This document shows, one piece after another, positions 1 through 11,859 of a stretch of DNA of 64,000 nucleotides (its first letter is position 1; every line of letters starts with the position of its first letter). The notes below the pieces were generated by a model. That model ran no database searches and was not told where the DNA came from. It worked only from the letters and a program-made list of their open reading frames with translations. The stretch is from the NCBI GenBank assembly GCA_021234155.1, contig JAJEKV010000012.1, positions 2,549,436-2,613,435 of the forward strand, in the 5' to 3' direction. The stretch comes from Isoetes taiwanensis. Taxonomy: Eukaryota > Streptophyta > Lycopodiopsida > Isoetales > Isoetaceae. The position numbers and the translations under genes are program-made.

Positions 1-5
1 CTGAG

Positions 6-691
6 ATGGATAGACAAACTGAAAGAGTGAATCAAATTCTGGAGGATATGTTGAGATCTTATGTGGCCACTCAACAATCCAGACGGGAGGACTATTTGCC
101 AAGTGTCGAGTTTTCTTACAATAATGGGTATCAGCAGCGCATCAAAACTAGCCCATTTTGGCTATGTTTGAGAGAAATCACTCTGTATCGCTTTGATTCG
201 ATAAGCTGGAAACTGTTGCTGCTATAAGTATACTTGAAGGCACGAATATGACACTTGGATTGTGTCAATTGCATATAAGACAGGCCCAGGATCGGGGAAG
301 GGCACGTGCCAATTTATCTAGAACCCCAATCGACTACATGAGTCCAATGGTGTACCTTCGTGTGGTCTTTCCTGCGAATCTGAAAAGAAAAGCAATATTG
401 CCATTGTTAATAGGAAAGAAACCAAAGCTCTCCTCAAGATACAGTGGTCCTTATAAGATTTTGAACAAGTATAGTGATGTTGCCTTCAAGTTATGACTGC
501 CACTGAATGTGGACATTTATCCAGTTTTCCATATGAGCCAGTTGCGACCAGGTCTTGGGAAAGTTGTGAATGTTGTACCTTCTAAGGATCACATGATGGA
601 GTTGGATAGAATCCCTATCCCTGAAAGAATTTTGAATTCCCTGATAGTGCGGATCTGCCAGAGAGACCAGATGGAATTCCTAGTGAAATAG
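6..691 (+). pseudogene. Ty3/gypsy chromovirus integrase C-terminus and chromodomain relic
   Basis: Broken 3' end of a Ty3/gypsy polyprotein. Positions 6-180 read as the end of the integrase core (QTERVNQILEDMLRSYV, then SVEFSYNNGYQ and KTSPF), a block typical of plant chromoviruses. After a frame change, 380-495 gives the GKKPKLSSRYSGPYKIL linker. An in-frame TGA at 494-496 separates it from VFHMSQLRPG. Positions 600-715 give a chromodomain-like tail (PERILNS, EFLVK, then TTWES) in which the expected Trp codon is TAG (689-691). The upstream part lies outside the window. The element cannot be functional as read. Family assignment is from recalled motif patterns. Confidence 0.85.
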
Positions 692-808
692 AAACATAGG
701 CCTGTCTCAGGGACGACGTGGGAGAGTCTCGTTTCATGACTCAATATCTGGATGTAATGGCTCAATCGTCTAGGGCCGATTCTTGAGGACGGGGGAAAAG
801 GAGAGTAA

Positions 809-1653
809 TGTTATGCCCAATTATTATATAGACCATTTTTGTAATTATTTGACATGCATGTCTTTGTGGGCAAATGAAATAATCTGATGTGGTTAGCATT
901 GAGATTATTGTTGTCACATGGTCTAGTCTAATTGCGTAGAGCATTGTGGCAATTTAAACTAGGGGCAACTGGGCGTGATCAATCTAGTTGCTAAGGTGGC
1001 CTTGGAGAATTATAATTTGGTAGTAAATCATATAAATGCGCAAGGCAACCTTAATGGATTAAACAACCATTAAAATAAAGTGAAAATGTTATATAATGGT
1101 TTAAAACCATTGGGTTCAATTGGTGAGCACCCGCATAGCGGGGTGCACACCCCACCATCAATATTCTTTGCGGGCACGGATTTGGCTTTGGGGCGGCGGT
1201 AGCGGTGCCATATCTAGTTTCGGCGAGAACCATCGCCCTATGCTATGATGCCATGTGGCCTTGCCGTGGATTAGCCTAAACAAAAAAGCGGTGGCAACAA
1301 ATGCGGGCGATCACGGAAGGACACATCTGAGAGGGAGTGGGAAGGCGGGAATTAAAAGAAGAGGGAATTGTTTTGCCCATGAGAGAATAAGCAATTTGAA
1401 AGGAAGGATTTGGGTTGATAGTATCTGCTGGACCGAGAGTTGCAGCAGGGAGGCTTTATCCTGTTTGTTTGATAGCTAACGGGACTACGTGTGTATATTC
1501 TATGTACTTTGATGGTTTATGTGAATATGAATCGAGATTTTTGGGACTAAAAATTTTGTTTCATAACATCCAATTTTCTCAATCTATTTACAAAATTAAT
1601 TGTAAGGCAAAGAGCCTTTGCTTCTAAAGGTATTATGCAAATCTCAACTAACA
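809..1653 (+). repeat. candidate 3' LTR of the chromovirus
   Basis: A purine-rich tract (about 785-806, GGGGGAAAAGGAGAG) follows the chromodomain relic and is directly followed by TGTTATGCCC. Plant chromovirus LTRs usually begin with a similar TGTAACGCCC-type sequence. The left edge is therefore fairly well supported. The right edge is a guess at the CA near 1653, because the partner LTR lies outside the window and no target duplication can be tested. Confidence 0.5.
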
Positions 1654-2962
1654 CAGGTGGACCAAGTTGCATTCCAATGATGATCCAATTAATTAACTTA
1701 GTTAACATACTAATTAGTAATTTTAATTAATTGCTAGCATTACTAGTCTCCATAATGATATAAAAGCATTGCAAACAATGAAACCTAATGAAGAAATTTT
1801 AAATAAATATAGGCTTTAGATTTCTGAGGACACTAAGGGGCTAAGGAGACAAGTTCATGCGTGTGAAAGTAATGTGGGACAATTTACTACTGTGAAAGAC
1901 ATGCACGAGATAATAGTCCGGTTGACAAAATTGGAAACACAACTTCACTAACAATAGGTACCAAAAGCAGATAGAAGGGGAGATACTTTCATCTATGCTA
2001 GTCGTGCTGGTCCTAGCCCATGACAATACGTCGAATGGATGCCCAACACAAAAAAAAATTGTATAAGCCCTTACGGAGCAATAGGAATAGAGATGTAGAT
2101 GCCATAATGTGGTGATTCGTGCTCTGTGAGTCAGCAGGTGCAGATCTGGGAAGCAAAATTTTGACAATGATTTTGTCGTTCTCGCAAGTGTAATATGTTC
2201 ATGACAACCTCCTCTCTAATTGCTAGATATTTCCCTACGCATATACCTAATTTCGATGTAATGAGCATGCTAGTACATAAGAACCATACTACATAATTGA
2301 CCATTCTTACTCTAGGACTTGAAACATGGCAACTATAATGATGGTGGCATTGCCTTGTTGAGTCCTATTAGTTAGGAGTCAATAATTTACGTCATGGCCA
2401 ATTCAACTCATCAAGTAAAGTCCTATTAGTTAGGAGTCAATAATTTACGTTGTGGCCAATTCAACTCATCAAGTAAAATAGCAACCTTTGAGTTTGAAAT
2501 TCTAATTGATCTCCCCTTTACATTCTTGTTTTCCAATAGGTAACAACATGAAGGATTCACCATTCTGTAGGCGTCTGAAGTCTACTGAAGATTCATTGTC
2601 AAGAGAGATTTTGCAAAGTTTTTAAATTTATGAGCTCCAATTGTTAATTCATCGTGAGTATTAAGGTATACTTGCACCCTTTGATCTTTTACGCAATAAA
2701 AGGATATGCAATAATTTGCCTTTCCAATTGGGGCGGTGCTTTTGTATGCCACAACTATAAGGCATTCATGTCATCACACCTAAGTGCTCAAATAAAGGAA
2801 CTATAGAACTCATTCAGTTGAAGTAGGAACAATTGGATATATATGCACACCTAACCTAATTCCATATATTGACCACATAGCTTCCACAATCTAAAATTAC
2901 CAGATATTCACAATTTCCATATCAACCACTGAGTTCTACACAAAATGATGCGACTTGCTGCT
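1654..2962. other. intergenic stretch without a recognisable gene
   Basis: AT-rich sequence between the chromovirus and the 3' end of MND1. Short frames exist on both strands but none shows a recognisable domain. The part next to 2962 probably includes the MND1 3' UTR. The only clear structure is the 58-bp tandem repeat listed separately. Confidence 0.6.
2362..2477. repeat. 58-bp tandem duplication
   Basis: Two adjacent near-identical 58-bp units (2362-2419 and 2420-2477), both starting GTCCTATTAGTTAGGAGTCA and ending CAAGTAAA. They differ at about two bases (GTCATGG against GTTGTGG), so the duplication is recent. No function is evident. Confidence 0.9.
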
Positions 2963-4722
2963 TTACTCAATATAGTCAAAATCCTCTGTAATACCAACCT
3001 AAAGAAAGTGTCCACAGCAAATTGTGACATACATTTTAGAAATTAACTTTTGAATCTTAATGTTGCTTACCTCTTTATATGCTTGTTGCAGACGCTCCTT
3101 TGCTTCAGGGAAATTATTTGAGCACCAATTTTGCATTGAAAAGACATTATCTGTAGCAATGCAGGTTTTTATCTTCTGGAAAAATTGAGCTGTCACCTCA
3201 ATTTCTGAACAGAAACAAACCTGTCCAACGGTTGGCAGCTTGATGTGCAACTTCAGTTGCAGCTTCTGATAAAGATTTAAATTGCTAGTTAAAGTTAATA
3301 TCATATGGAACTGGAAAAGGATAGCCTTCTTATGTGCTTACTCATTGCTTCAAAAGTGGCAGGGTCGTTGTCTGCATAAAGCTCGAGTTCATCCTATAAA
3401 ATGACAAAGTTGTGCAAAGTTCTGATAAAAAGGCCACAAAAGCACACAAACTCACCTTTAGCATTTTGTGCTCTTTCTCAAGTTGCTTGAGAATTGCCAA
3501 TGCTTTCTCACGTTCACTCTGTTGGCAAAAGAAGTCAAACTTATTGAGAGCCTTAGACACTTGAGATTAGACAACAAAAGTCTGAAACACAGGTAAAACT
3601 CACTGAATCTTCTCTTCCCTTCTTTGACGATTCTTTCTGTTTCTCTAATTCAGTCCGACGCCTTTTCAAAGCTGCTAATTCATCTTCTAGCTTTGACTGT
3701 TTCTGCCTGAGCTGCAAGTTGCATTCATCATCTGTGATGACTGCTTCACATGACAAAAGACAATCATGGACTTCTTACCTGATTTCCTGCACAACTTGGG
3801 AGGCTCCAGAAGTAGATCTGCAGAAGTAGGTGCTATTGTCAACAAAGCCCATGTCCAAGTACCAATGAATAATTATTGACTGGTAAACAAAGGAGCAAAA
3901 ATTGGAGGATTCATTATACAACATTATGCATGACCACTAATGAAACATGTGGATGACATCATATAGCATGCACAAGGAAGAACAAAGCACAATGTTATCG
4001 ATAGCAAAAATTAAGACATGCCTTCAGAACTAGGCAAAGAAAATCATCACATCTTCTCTACATGATTAATCAGACCAAAAGACAGAGACATTGCTTTCTT
4101 GAAAGGATTATGTGCATACCGAAGTACCTATCTTGTCCTTTGAGACGAGGTCATCATCTACCAGGCTCTGTATCACATCTTTCACCGTCTGGCTAATAAC
4201 ACCCTTTCTAGGTCCAAGCTTCTCTAGCTCCCGCAACTAGATACACCAGCAAGCAAACGCAATGGCATAAAATACAGAATCCATTATAAATTCACGAATA
4301 GGTTACTAAGAAAAGATGAATGCTGGATTCATGCTGCCAATATACATTATAACGACTTGCATCTTGGATCACATTCAGAATATTACTCGACATTATAAGA
4401 CCAGGAATTCAGATGTTTATCATCGAACTCTTGAACGATAACGTCCTTGATTATGGAAAATTCTTTACGATTAATCTATAAAGAAAACAAAGAATTGATC
4501 CTGGAATTTACCAGAAAGAAATCCTGGCTTTCATGAAATATCTGCAACATTTGCTCCCGCTTCTCATCCAAGGAAAGACCTCGTTTCTTCGACTGCAAAT
4601 ATATAGCAAAAATGACCAAATCAGGTTACCGAAAACACAATGGATCTCGGTTGCAAGCTCGTTTTAATCAGAACTCGGGGAAAATGAACAGCAGATCGAA
4701 AAAAAGAAGGATAGCTTACCAT
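2963..4722 (-). CDS. MND1: MND1 homolog, meiotic recombination factor (10 exons)
   Basis: Partner of HOP2. In known organisms the HOP2-MND1 complex stimulates DMC1/RAD51 strand invasion during meiotic homologous recombination in the nucleus. Exons on the minus strand: 4722-4720 (the ATG alone), 4592-4512, 4236-4120, 3817-3779, 3711-3604, 3518-3456, 3393-3342, 3265-3221, 3150-3071 and 2998-2963. All junctions are GT-AG, the frame stays open, and the total is 624 nt or 207 aa, the usual size. The N-terminus SKKRGLSLDEKREQMLQIFH is the family hallmark, followed by the winged-helix region (LEKLGPRKGVI, YFWSLPSCAGNQ). Residues of about 81-140 are a charged coiled coil. The C-terminal block has ADNDPATFEAM, VAHQAANRWTDN, WCSNNFPEAKERL and the end GITEDFDYIE. 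It is divergent from TAB2. Exon 1 encodes only the initiator Met, so the start rests on the splice site after ATG plus the family's N-terminus. Confidence 0.93.
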
Positions 4723-4881
4723 TTTTCGTGATCGGAAGCAAGTTCAAGCGGGAATGCTATGCAACCTGGAATAACATTTTCTTTTATCTTAAATTTTCTA
4801 ATTTCTCTCTTTTTTTTTTCCTTTTTCTTTTTTTATTAAACCTGTTATTTATTCTATAGTACTGAAACAAAATCCACGGCT
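4723..4881. promoter_or_regulatory. shared head-to-head promoter of MND1 and TAB2
   Basis: Only 159 bp separate the two divergent start codons, so both 5' UTRs and core promoters must lie here or overlap the first exon or intron of the neighbour. The TAB2-proximal half has a long pyrimidine run (about 4792-4836, mainly T and C), common in plant core promoters and 5' UTRs. No convincing TATA box is visible for either gene. That it acts as a bidirectional promoter is inferred from the spacing alone. Confidence 0.6.
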
Positions 4882-7103
4882 ATGGTGGCTATGGCTCTAG
4901 AAGCATGCTCCGCCCACCTAGTCCGGCATCATCTCCCAGCTGGAAGCCTACTCAGAAGAGGGACTGCATTTTCTGCCATTGGGCATTTACAAATTCCATC
5001 TCTTCTTTTTTCTGCAAATAATTCTGGAGCTTGTTCTATTTCAACGAGGATTAACAAAGGGAGAAAGAATTTAAGGTCCAAAGTTGTCTCCGAGACGACC
5101 GAAGTGAAAGATATATCTAGTCTCACAGAAGCTGAAGCAAGCAGACCGGATTTGAGTGATATTACAGAATGGGAGTTGGATTTTTGTTCTAGACCCATTG
5201 TTGATGAAAGGGGCAAGCGGATTTGGGAGCTGTTGATTTGTGACAGCAAACGTCAGCTGGAGTTCAGTCGCTATTTTCCAAATAATGTCATTAACAGTGT
5301 TACGCTCAAGACTGCTCTGGAAGAAGTCATGAATTCCTTGGGCGTTCCAAGACCAGAAAAAATTCGATATTTCAGGTACTTAAGTTTTGCAATGGCAGAT
5401 GCTTCAGGGGCTCGAATTGATGATCTGCGTTACAACAACTGATTGTAAGCATATATAAAAAGGACCCAATTCCTAAGCATGTATAGGCATGTTCAAGCTC
5501 ATGGACTTGTCATCTCCTGTTTCAAACATAGGGTTGGAAATAAAGATGCCCACCAAGTTCCTGTCTACAGGCCTCTTTCTCTGCAAGCTAGATGCAAAAC
5601 ACAAGCTGGTGGCGCTCAACATGAAAATCTGAATGTCTTTTCTCTGTTTCTTGGTATCCCTGAGTAGCTACATTATAGGAGATTTTTAGAAAGGACAGAC
5701 TTTGGACACTTTCATCCCCTTTACAAGTTTTGAAATGCAATGGGCAGGATGGATGATGACTATGAACAATGTACCATTCCGTTTGATTAGATATTTTAAT
5801 GATAACTGACACTGAGCTTCAAAAGTGTCAGGTATATAGTCTCCTATACTTATGGCCCTTTTTGTCAACAGTTGGCTAGCCAGCAAGGAGGCTTCATTTG
5901 ATTGATTAGATAAGTAACTTCTGCTGTTGTTCATCTGATGTATGACATAACTGCAGATCACAAATGCAGACCATTATCTTCAAGGCATGTAAGGAGCTTG
6001 ATATTCGGCCTGTGCCAAGCCAAAGGGTAATTCTTGCATAACCTGACGCCTGAAACATTTTTCTCTGGGAATTAAATAATGTGCATGCAAAATTTGCTTA
6101 ATTGCACTCCTTGTTTTATGGTTTCAACAGTGCATAACTTTATTGAGATGGTTGCAAGAACGGCAAGATACTGTTTACAGCCAAGATGCAGGCTTTCAGC
6201 AAAATGCTCCACCACTTTTGTTACCGGAGCCACCAGTTCCATCACCATTACCAGACAATCTACGTGGGGAGAAGTGGGCATTTGTTCAGCTTTCTCTAGA
6301 AGGTATATTCTCTTATAGAACAGTACTGTTAAAATTTAGATTAGTTTGTTTTTTGGATGTCAACTTCTTCTATGGTTTGTAAACTTTGCTTGCATGCATG
6401 ATGAAGTCTCCACCTATTCTAGCATTGTTTGATGGCATACTTTCTCAATCATCTCAACCCGAAAGAGATATGTTCAACTACCAAAAAACGTTCTATCATG
6501 TAAGCATAACTGTAGGTAGTATTGGACAAATAATGCATGTTCCTGTTGCCTTTAACTTTGTGGAGTGTCCTTTACTCTAGCTCTGGGGCTTGTGTCTAAG
6601 AAGGGAAATTGTGTTAATGGCAGCAATACAGGAGGAAATAGCTGCAGTAGAAAGTGGGAAGACATTTGGAAACGTCTTTCCCTTTGAGGCTCTAGGAATC
6701 AATTTGCCTGCTGATTCTATGATTCCTGGAGTAGCAGTTGAATCTGTCAGAGCGGGACCTCTAGCAGGTTTACTCTCTAGTGTTTTAAAGTATACATTCT
6801 AGTTTTCTCATGCTCATCTTGGATCCATGTATCTGTGTCACAGCTTGGACAAATGGATTGGAATTGGCTTCAATAGACGTGGACAACAGACGAGCTTGTC
6901 TTCTGTTGTCAAGTGGCATTTCTAACAGATGGGTATATGCTTCATATACGAGAACCAAGCAGGCCATAGAGGATGCTTCAGCATGGCAAGCTGCAAAAGT
7001 TGCTTGTGGGGGGCTTCATTTTCTTGCAGTTCAGAAGTCCTTGGATTCGGAGTCATGTGAAGGATTTTGGCTTTTATTTGACCCCCCAGCTTCCCCATTG
7101 TAA
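4882..7103 (+). CDS. TAB2: TAB2 homolog, chloroplast translation factor for psaB (5 exons)
   Basis: Nuclear gene for the chloroplast protein that, in Chlamydomonas and Arabidopsis (ATAB2), binds psaB mRNA and is needed for its translation and photosystem assembly. Exons are 4882-5375, 5957-6026, 6131-6302, 6624-6767 and 6844-7103, all GT-AG. The total is 1140 nt or 379 aa, close to the usual 370-380. Residues 1 to about 70 are rich in Ser, Arg and Leu, like a transit peptide. The conserved body begins with [20 protein letters not shown] (97-116), then [64 protein letters not shown] and ends with [10 protein letters not shown] and GFWLLFDPP. The start at 4882 is the first ATG in frame; the third codon after it is another ATG (4891). 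It is divergent from MND1 and convergent with SKIP5. No lesion is seen, so it is probably functional. Confidence 0.95.
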
Positions 7104-7562
7104 TGCTGGTGCAGTTAACTGGGATTTTGTTTGTACAAAAGAGGATGAAATAGGAAAATGTTCAGAAATGTTATCTTGTTGTATATAAAAGAGTCTACTT
7201 GGAAAGAAGTTTAAAATGCAATCCTTTAATGCAATTCTCTTCTCTTATGGAAGGCCATATTTTCAAGGGTCACTACTTTTTATAATGACAGTAGAGAAAA
7301 TTTTCCAGTAATAATGCCAGCTTATATCTTCTATTTAAAAATGTATAGGCCTAGAGGACAACAAATTGGTTCCATGCCTCAGTTGAAAGTGGTGCTACAA
7401 CCAATGGATAGAGAGAATGCTCTTCATAAATTAGTTTCTTCTAGCATGATATCAGGAAGAGACGAATGGTTGTTCCTACTCATATTTCTCTGGACATCGT
7501 AATAAATACCAAAACTTCTAGCATAGTATCAGAAAGAGACTAGAATGTCTGCTATAAAACTT

Positions 7563-7809
7563 CAAAGTCAACAAACTAAGAAAACAGTGTTGTGCCCTAC
7601 TCTTATATTTCTTTGGACATCATAATGAATACCATTACTTCAATATAGTAACAACCCAGACAATAATTTACATATTGTTACATATTGTTACGCTGCTATA
7701 CAATTGCAAAGTCAACTAAAAAAACAGTTTCCTTATATTTCTTTGGACATCATAACAAATACCATTACTTCAATATAGTACAACCAGACAATAATTTACA
7801 TAATGTTAC
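7563..7809. repeat. imperfect tandem repeat between TAB2 and SKIP5
   Basis: Two diverged copies (7563-7691 and 7707-7809) share CAAAGTCAAC, then TATATTTCTTTGGACATCAT, then TACCATTACTTCAATATAGT and ACAATAATTTACAT. An older related piece (TATTTCTCTGGACATCG) lies near 7480-7500. ATATTGTTAC is itself doubled at 7672-7691. The repeat fills the space between the two convergent 3' ends, so it may contribute 3' UTR sequence. Function unknown. Confidence 0.8.
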
Positions 7810-7814
7810 ACTCT

Positions 7815-9443
7815 TTAAGCTTTGCAGCTGATAATTTGTGGAGACATCTCCTTGAGCTTTCTTTGCTGGGAGACCGTAAACCAGAATATAAGAGCAGCTC
7901 TAGCATACACCACTCTCACTTGCTCTACTATTAAATCTCTACTTGGCTTCACTGCGCATGCCCCTCCCTCTATCTTAGTCTCTATGACTGATACTTCATT
8001 TCTGCCATTAGTATTTGCAGTACTCACAATCGGGCATGATAAATGGTCAAGAGGATGATCGCCACATTTTAGAGCACAATTTTCAATTGTCAAGCATCCT
8101 TTTCTGTGAAGTAAGCAACCCCCTAGTTCAGTTTTAATTGTAAGATTTGCAACCCGGCCACTAGCCAGAAATTCCAGTGCGCTGCATCAATGAGAATTCA
8201 AACATAATATATGAGGCAACTCCTCCACTTACTCAATACTCTTTCTTATCTAATCAAAGCTGAACAACTCAATAACCTGTCATGTCCACGAGGACACAGC
8301 AACACTGTTTCTTCAGGTAATGATCCTCCACCAATCTGCATTGTATAAGTATTTAAGAAAAGGAACACCATCTGGAATATTACTAGTGTAAAACAAAATT
8401 AGATTTTAATACCATGCATAGTGGTTTGTCAACGCAGACACTAGAAACTGAATGGACCGTTCCAGGGTCAATGAGGATAGTATCCCCAGGCCTGTATGAA
8501 GCAAAATGTCAACTTGGTTAAACAGCAGCTTGTCAAAAGAAATATCTTTATCTGCTGCTGAACAAAGTACCAACATAAAGTGCAAAGATAGCTGGCCTAG
8601 AACAAACAGGTCAATTTAGAATGCTCAAGCTCATTCTCGGATTTTCAATCCATCTTGACGCTATAAATGATCTATGTTCATATCAATTGAATGTTAATTT
8701 CATATCAATTGGAGACGTACATAATTTCACCGACAAAACTTTTGTGTTGTAAAGGCCTCTTCACTAAGACACTCATCTAAATCTATGATCATCCAAGCCA
8801 AATAAAGCTACAATATTTACTCTGAATCGATGCTAACTATTTAGATTTGGGTCTTTCGTGAAGATTAGGGTTCCAAAATCTTGGTGAAACAACATGGTTT
8901 TAGCATTCAGATAGAATGAGGAATAATTAGCATTCAGGGCATCCTTGAGGAGGCTTCCATCCTAAAGAATCAATCGTGAAGACATTATCTATAATAATCC
9001 ATTTCAATACACTTTCTAGCGGCATGTAATGGAACATTTTGTAATGTGCTTAGCTTCTATACCTGGCAGCGGCAACAGCATCTTTGACAGTAAGAAACCC
9101 ACCATCAGTGGAATTCCCACCAACTCGCAACCACATGCGAGGATCATTTATCAGGCTATGCCATCTCCGGCACACACTCCCTGCATTAAATCTATCTGGA
9201 ATGGCAGAAAACTTCAGTAAAACCTTGCAATCTCAAGAGGAAAAAAATGGACTTTTGACGATAACTAATCATCTTTGGAGCCAAAATTTCTGTGGAAGCC
9301 TGTAAATCCTAGACAAGGGGGAAAAGCTTGGGAATCATACCAGGTAAAGGGGTGAGGCAGGCTAAGATTCGTAACAAGCAACCGTCGTCTATACTATGAA
9401 TTGATCCTCCGGCGGAGTCCCGCCGGCGTTGCCTGCCTGCCAT
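7815..9443 (-). CDS. SKIP5: SKIP5-like F-box protein (5 exons)
   Basis: F-box adaptor of the SKIP5 type. The Arabidopsis protein was found as an ASK/SKP1 interactor, so it should recruit a substrate to an SCF ubiquitin ligase; the substrate is unknown. Exons on the minus strand: 9443-9341, 9195-9063, 8491-8413, 8335-8277 and 8181-7815, all GT-AG. The total is 741 nt or 246 aa (the Arabidopsis protein is slightly longer). The F-box spans residues of about 16-55 (DDGCLLRILACLTPLPDRFN, VCRRWHSLINDPRMWLRV). Next come the VKDAVAAARPGDTILI block, IGGGSLPEETVLLCPRGHDS, then ANLTIKTELGGCLLHRKGCL and HPLDHLSCPIVST, repeats that suggest a right-handed beta-helix. The C-terminus has IEGGA and VYARAALIFWF. 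The start is the ATG at 9443, just before the F-box; in-frame ATGs further upstream would add an unlike leader. Confidence 0.92.
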
Positions 9444-11859
9444 CGCCCAGGATTGTTGCCCAAGGGTTCGTGGTATGGCGGTGTATCCCATACGGTATTG
9501 CTGGCGTATAATACAGTACATCCACATTTAGTATACAAAGATTTAGGCCCTTTTTCCACGGCAGTCTTATTTCTACAAAAAAAAAAAATTATCGTGGCGG
9601 CCTCCTTTTTAAATCCTTTATAGCAAGGCTAGCCGGGGGTGAAGTGGCTTAAATCATAGTTCAAAGTCATGACAATCAATTCAAATCGCTACTTCTAGAC
9701 AATAGAATACTTGATACCATGACTGCCTGTGGAATTGGCTTGAAATAATCTTTGGTGCTTGGCATGGAAGAAGTATTGCAGAAGCATAAGAACAAGTGTA
9801 ATAGAGCAGAGAATGGAAATACATATTTTGTTAGCATACTGCATATTTTAACAAACGATTTTTTAGGCTTGAGCATAAGATATTATTAGATCACCTTGTA
9901 TTATTGGCCGACCTAAGGACATAGTGGAATCTCACGCCTAAGCACAACATTGCATCGAGGTGTCATGAGGCTAAATCTGTGCTTTGATCAAGAGTTAACA
10001 TATAAAGCTATCACTCTTTTAGTAAAGCTCTCAACAAAAATTATGAAGTAGCACGTATCATTATATATTGCCTGTTAATTCATAGAAAACATAAGTTTAT
10101 AATGGCGGCATGCATATCAAGAATAGATTCTTTGTGGTTGGCAATTTCATACCAAAGAAAAGCCATGGATGCTTATAACTGAATTCCTAAACATGCTACA
10201 GGGCAATAGTTAGTCCAATATGATAGAACCTGCATCAAATTTAAAAATAGATCTGAAATTGGCACCAATAGCCTACATAATGCAAATTATCCTTTCTTAG
10301 TATTGTGACTCCTCGTAATATCAACTCAACAAAAATCACCATACCTAGCCCTTATTGATGTAAGCACCTCAACATATGTCTGATCAAGGACAGTTGGAGG
10401 AAAGTGAGCATTTGCTCTAGAAAGCAATGCTTGAAATAACATAAATGATATGGGCTTTTACATGAATGTATAGCAGAAGGGAATATCTGAATTTTGAAGT
10501 CTGCACAAAGTGAGATTATCTACACCAACATTTTGATTTTGCTTCTGTAGAGTTTCAAGGTCATTGTTGTGCAACATGTTCGAAACCCTGCGATGCATAC
10601 AGTTGTTTTTTTACAACTCTACTTTCACATGTTTCTACTCTAGTACATACTGAAATTAAAACAAAGAAGCACTGGTGCAATCATTATCTGGACATATAAA
10701 AAGATCATTGCATAAATTCCAGAGCCTAAAGTGCCTTGATAAATCCGAGCCTTGATGAACTAAAAAACTTTTTAGAGCCTGGATCAAATTTAAAAATAGA
10801 TCTGAAACAACGGATATGCCACCATTTGCAAATTCAGATATGCTGAGTGGTTTATGTCTATAAACTCTAGCATTCCCCGGCAAGATCAATATAACATCGC
10901 ACATTATAACCAAACATTCACTTCCTTTTATATAAGGTAAGAAAGTCAATAACCTTGTTACCGTTTTTGAAGCTCAATAACCTTGTCAAATTAAGAAAAA
11001 GTGTTTTCTAGGCCTAAAACTTTGACTTTGCATCATGATGGAATCGGAAAGGTTTTTCTTTTATGGATCTCGATGCTCATTCTTTCTTTGAACCAAATAA
11101 CTAGATTAGAAAAACTATAATAAAAAGGTTCTTGCATTTCATCCTTTCGTTTCGTATTTGTGATGTCGATGCAACCCATGTTTTTCTATCAGCATCTTCT
11201 TTATCTCTAAGGTCTCTGAGGTCCATCAGTTGTTCTTCTAAAACATTTGCTCTGATACCATCATAACAGATGGTATTCATTGAATATAATTCCTTTACGT
11301 CTCTCGATAGAACATCAAATGTTTCTTTCAATTTCAAGATTTATGTTTGAATCTTGACTATGTCATGGCATACATTTGAAGAGCCTTCTTGTAAAACAGC
11401 TACAACCATTAACGGATGGTATTCATTGGCTCTTGAAACCTTTCTCGATTAACTTGACTATGTCAAAACATTTGAAGGAGGACACGATCGATTAACAATC
11501 AAGATGGCATTGCAAGGGGCTAGATAGAGGTCAAGTCCTTAAACCTACTATATCAACATTCAAGTAGCTAAACCTCATAAAGTCTCGAAGTCTTCATTAA
11601 ATAAGTAGTGGCCTTCAAAACAAGTAAGGGCATAGCAGTAAGAGATTGTGTTAAGCCTGATACGTCGCAGTTTATTGTGTTATTGCGAGGTTTCAAAGAC
11701 AAAGATCAAGTTTGCCATCTGCATTGATAAACCCAGAAAATTAGGTCAAGAGGAATGGCTTTGGGCAGACATTATGCCAGGATAGGCCGTGATCACCCTG
11801 CCAGCCTCTACCTTTGCATTCACCATCATATGTCAGCAGCATAATAAATGTTTGACAAC
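9444..11859. other. gene-poor intergenic stretch
   Basis: No recognisable gene. A short direct repeat of about 25 bp (ATCAAATTTAAAAATAGATC) occurs near 10233 and 10785. A minus-strand frame at 11101-11337 reads as a charged helix with EEQLMDLRDLRDKEDADRK, somewhat like a retrotransposon gag coiled coil, but it has no neighbour to confirm this. The part next to 9443 should hold the SKIP5 promoter. A GGCGG/CGCCGG-rich patch at 9405-9445 surrounds its start codon. Confidence 0.5.

Noticed and set aside
4929-5249. 106-codon minus-strand frame
   Set aside because: Lies antisense to TAB2 exon 1, which has strong family matches; no domain of its own.
5376-5956. Frames inside the first TAB2 intron on both strands
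   Set aside because: Flanked by matching splice sites, no domain, and exclusion restores the TAB2 protein.
9340-9345. Splicing SKIP5 exon 1 to an acceptor at 9181/9180
   Set aside because: It drops five conserved residues (DRFNA); the acceptor before 9195 keeps frame and family sequence.
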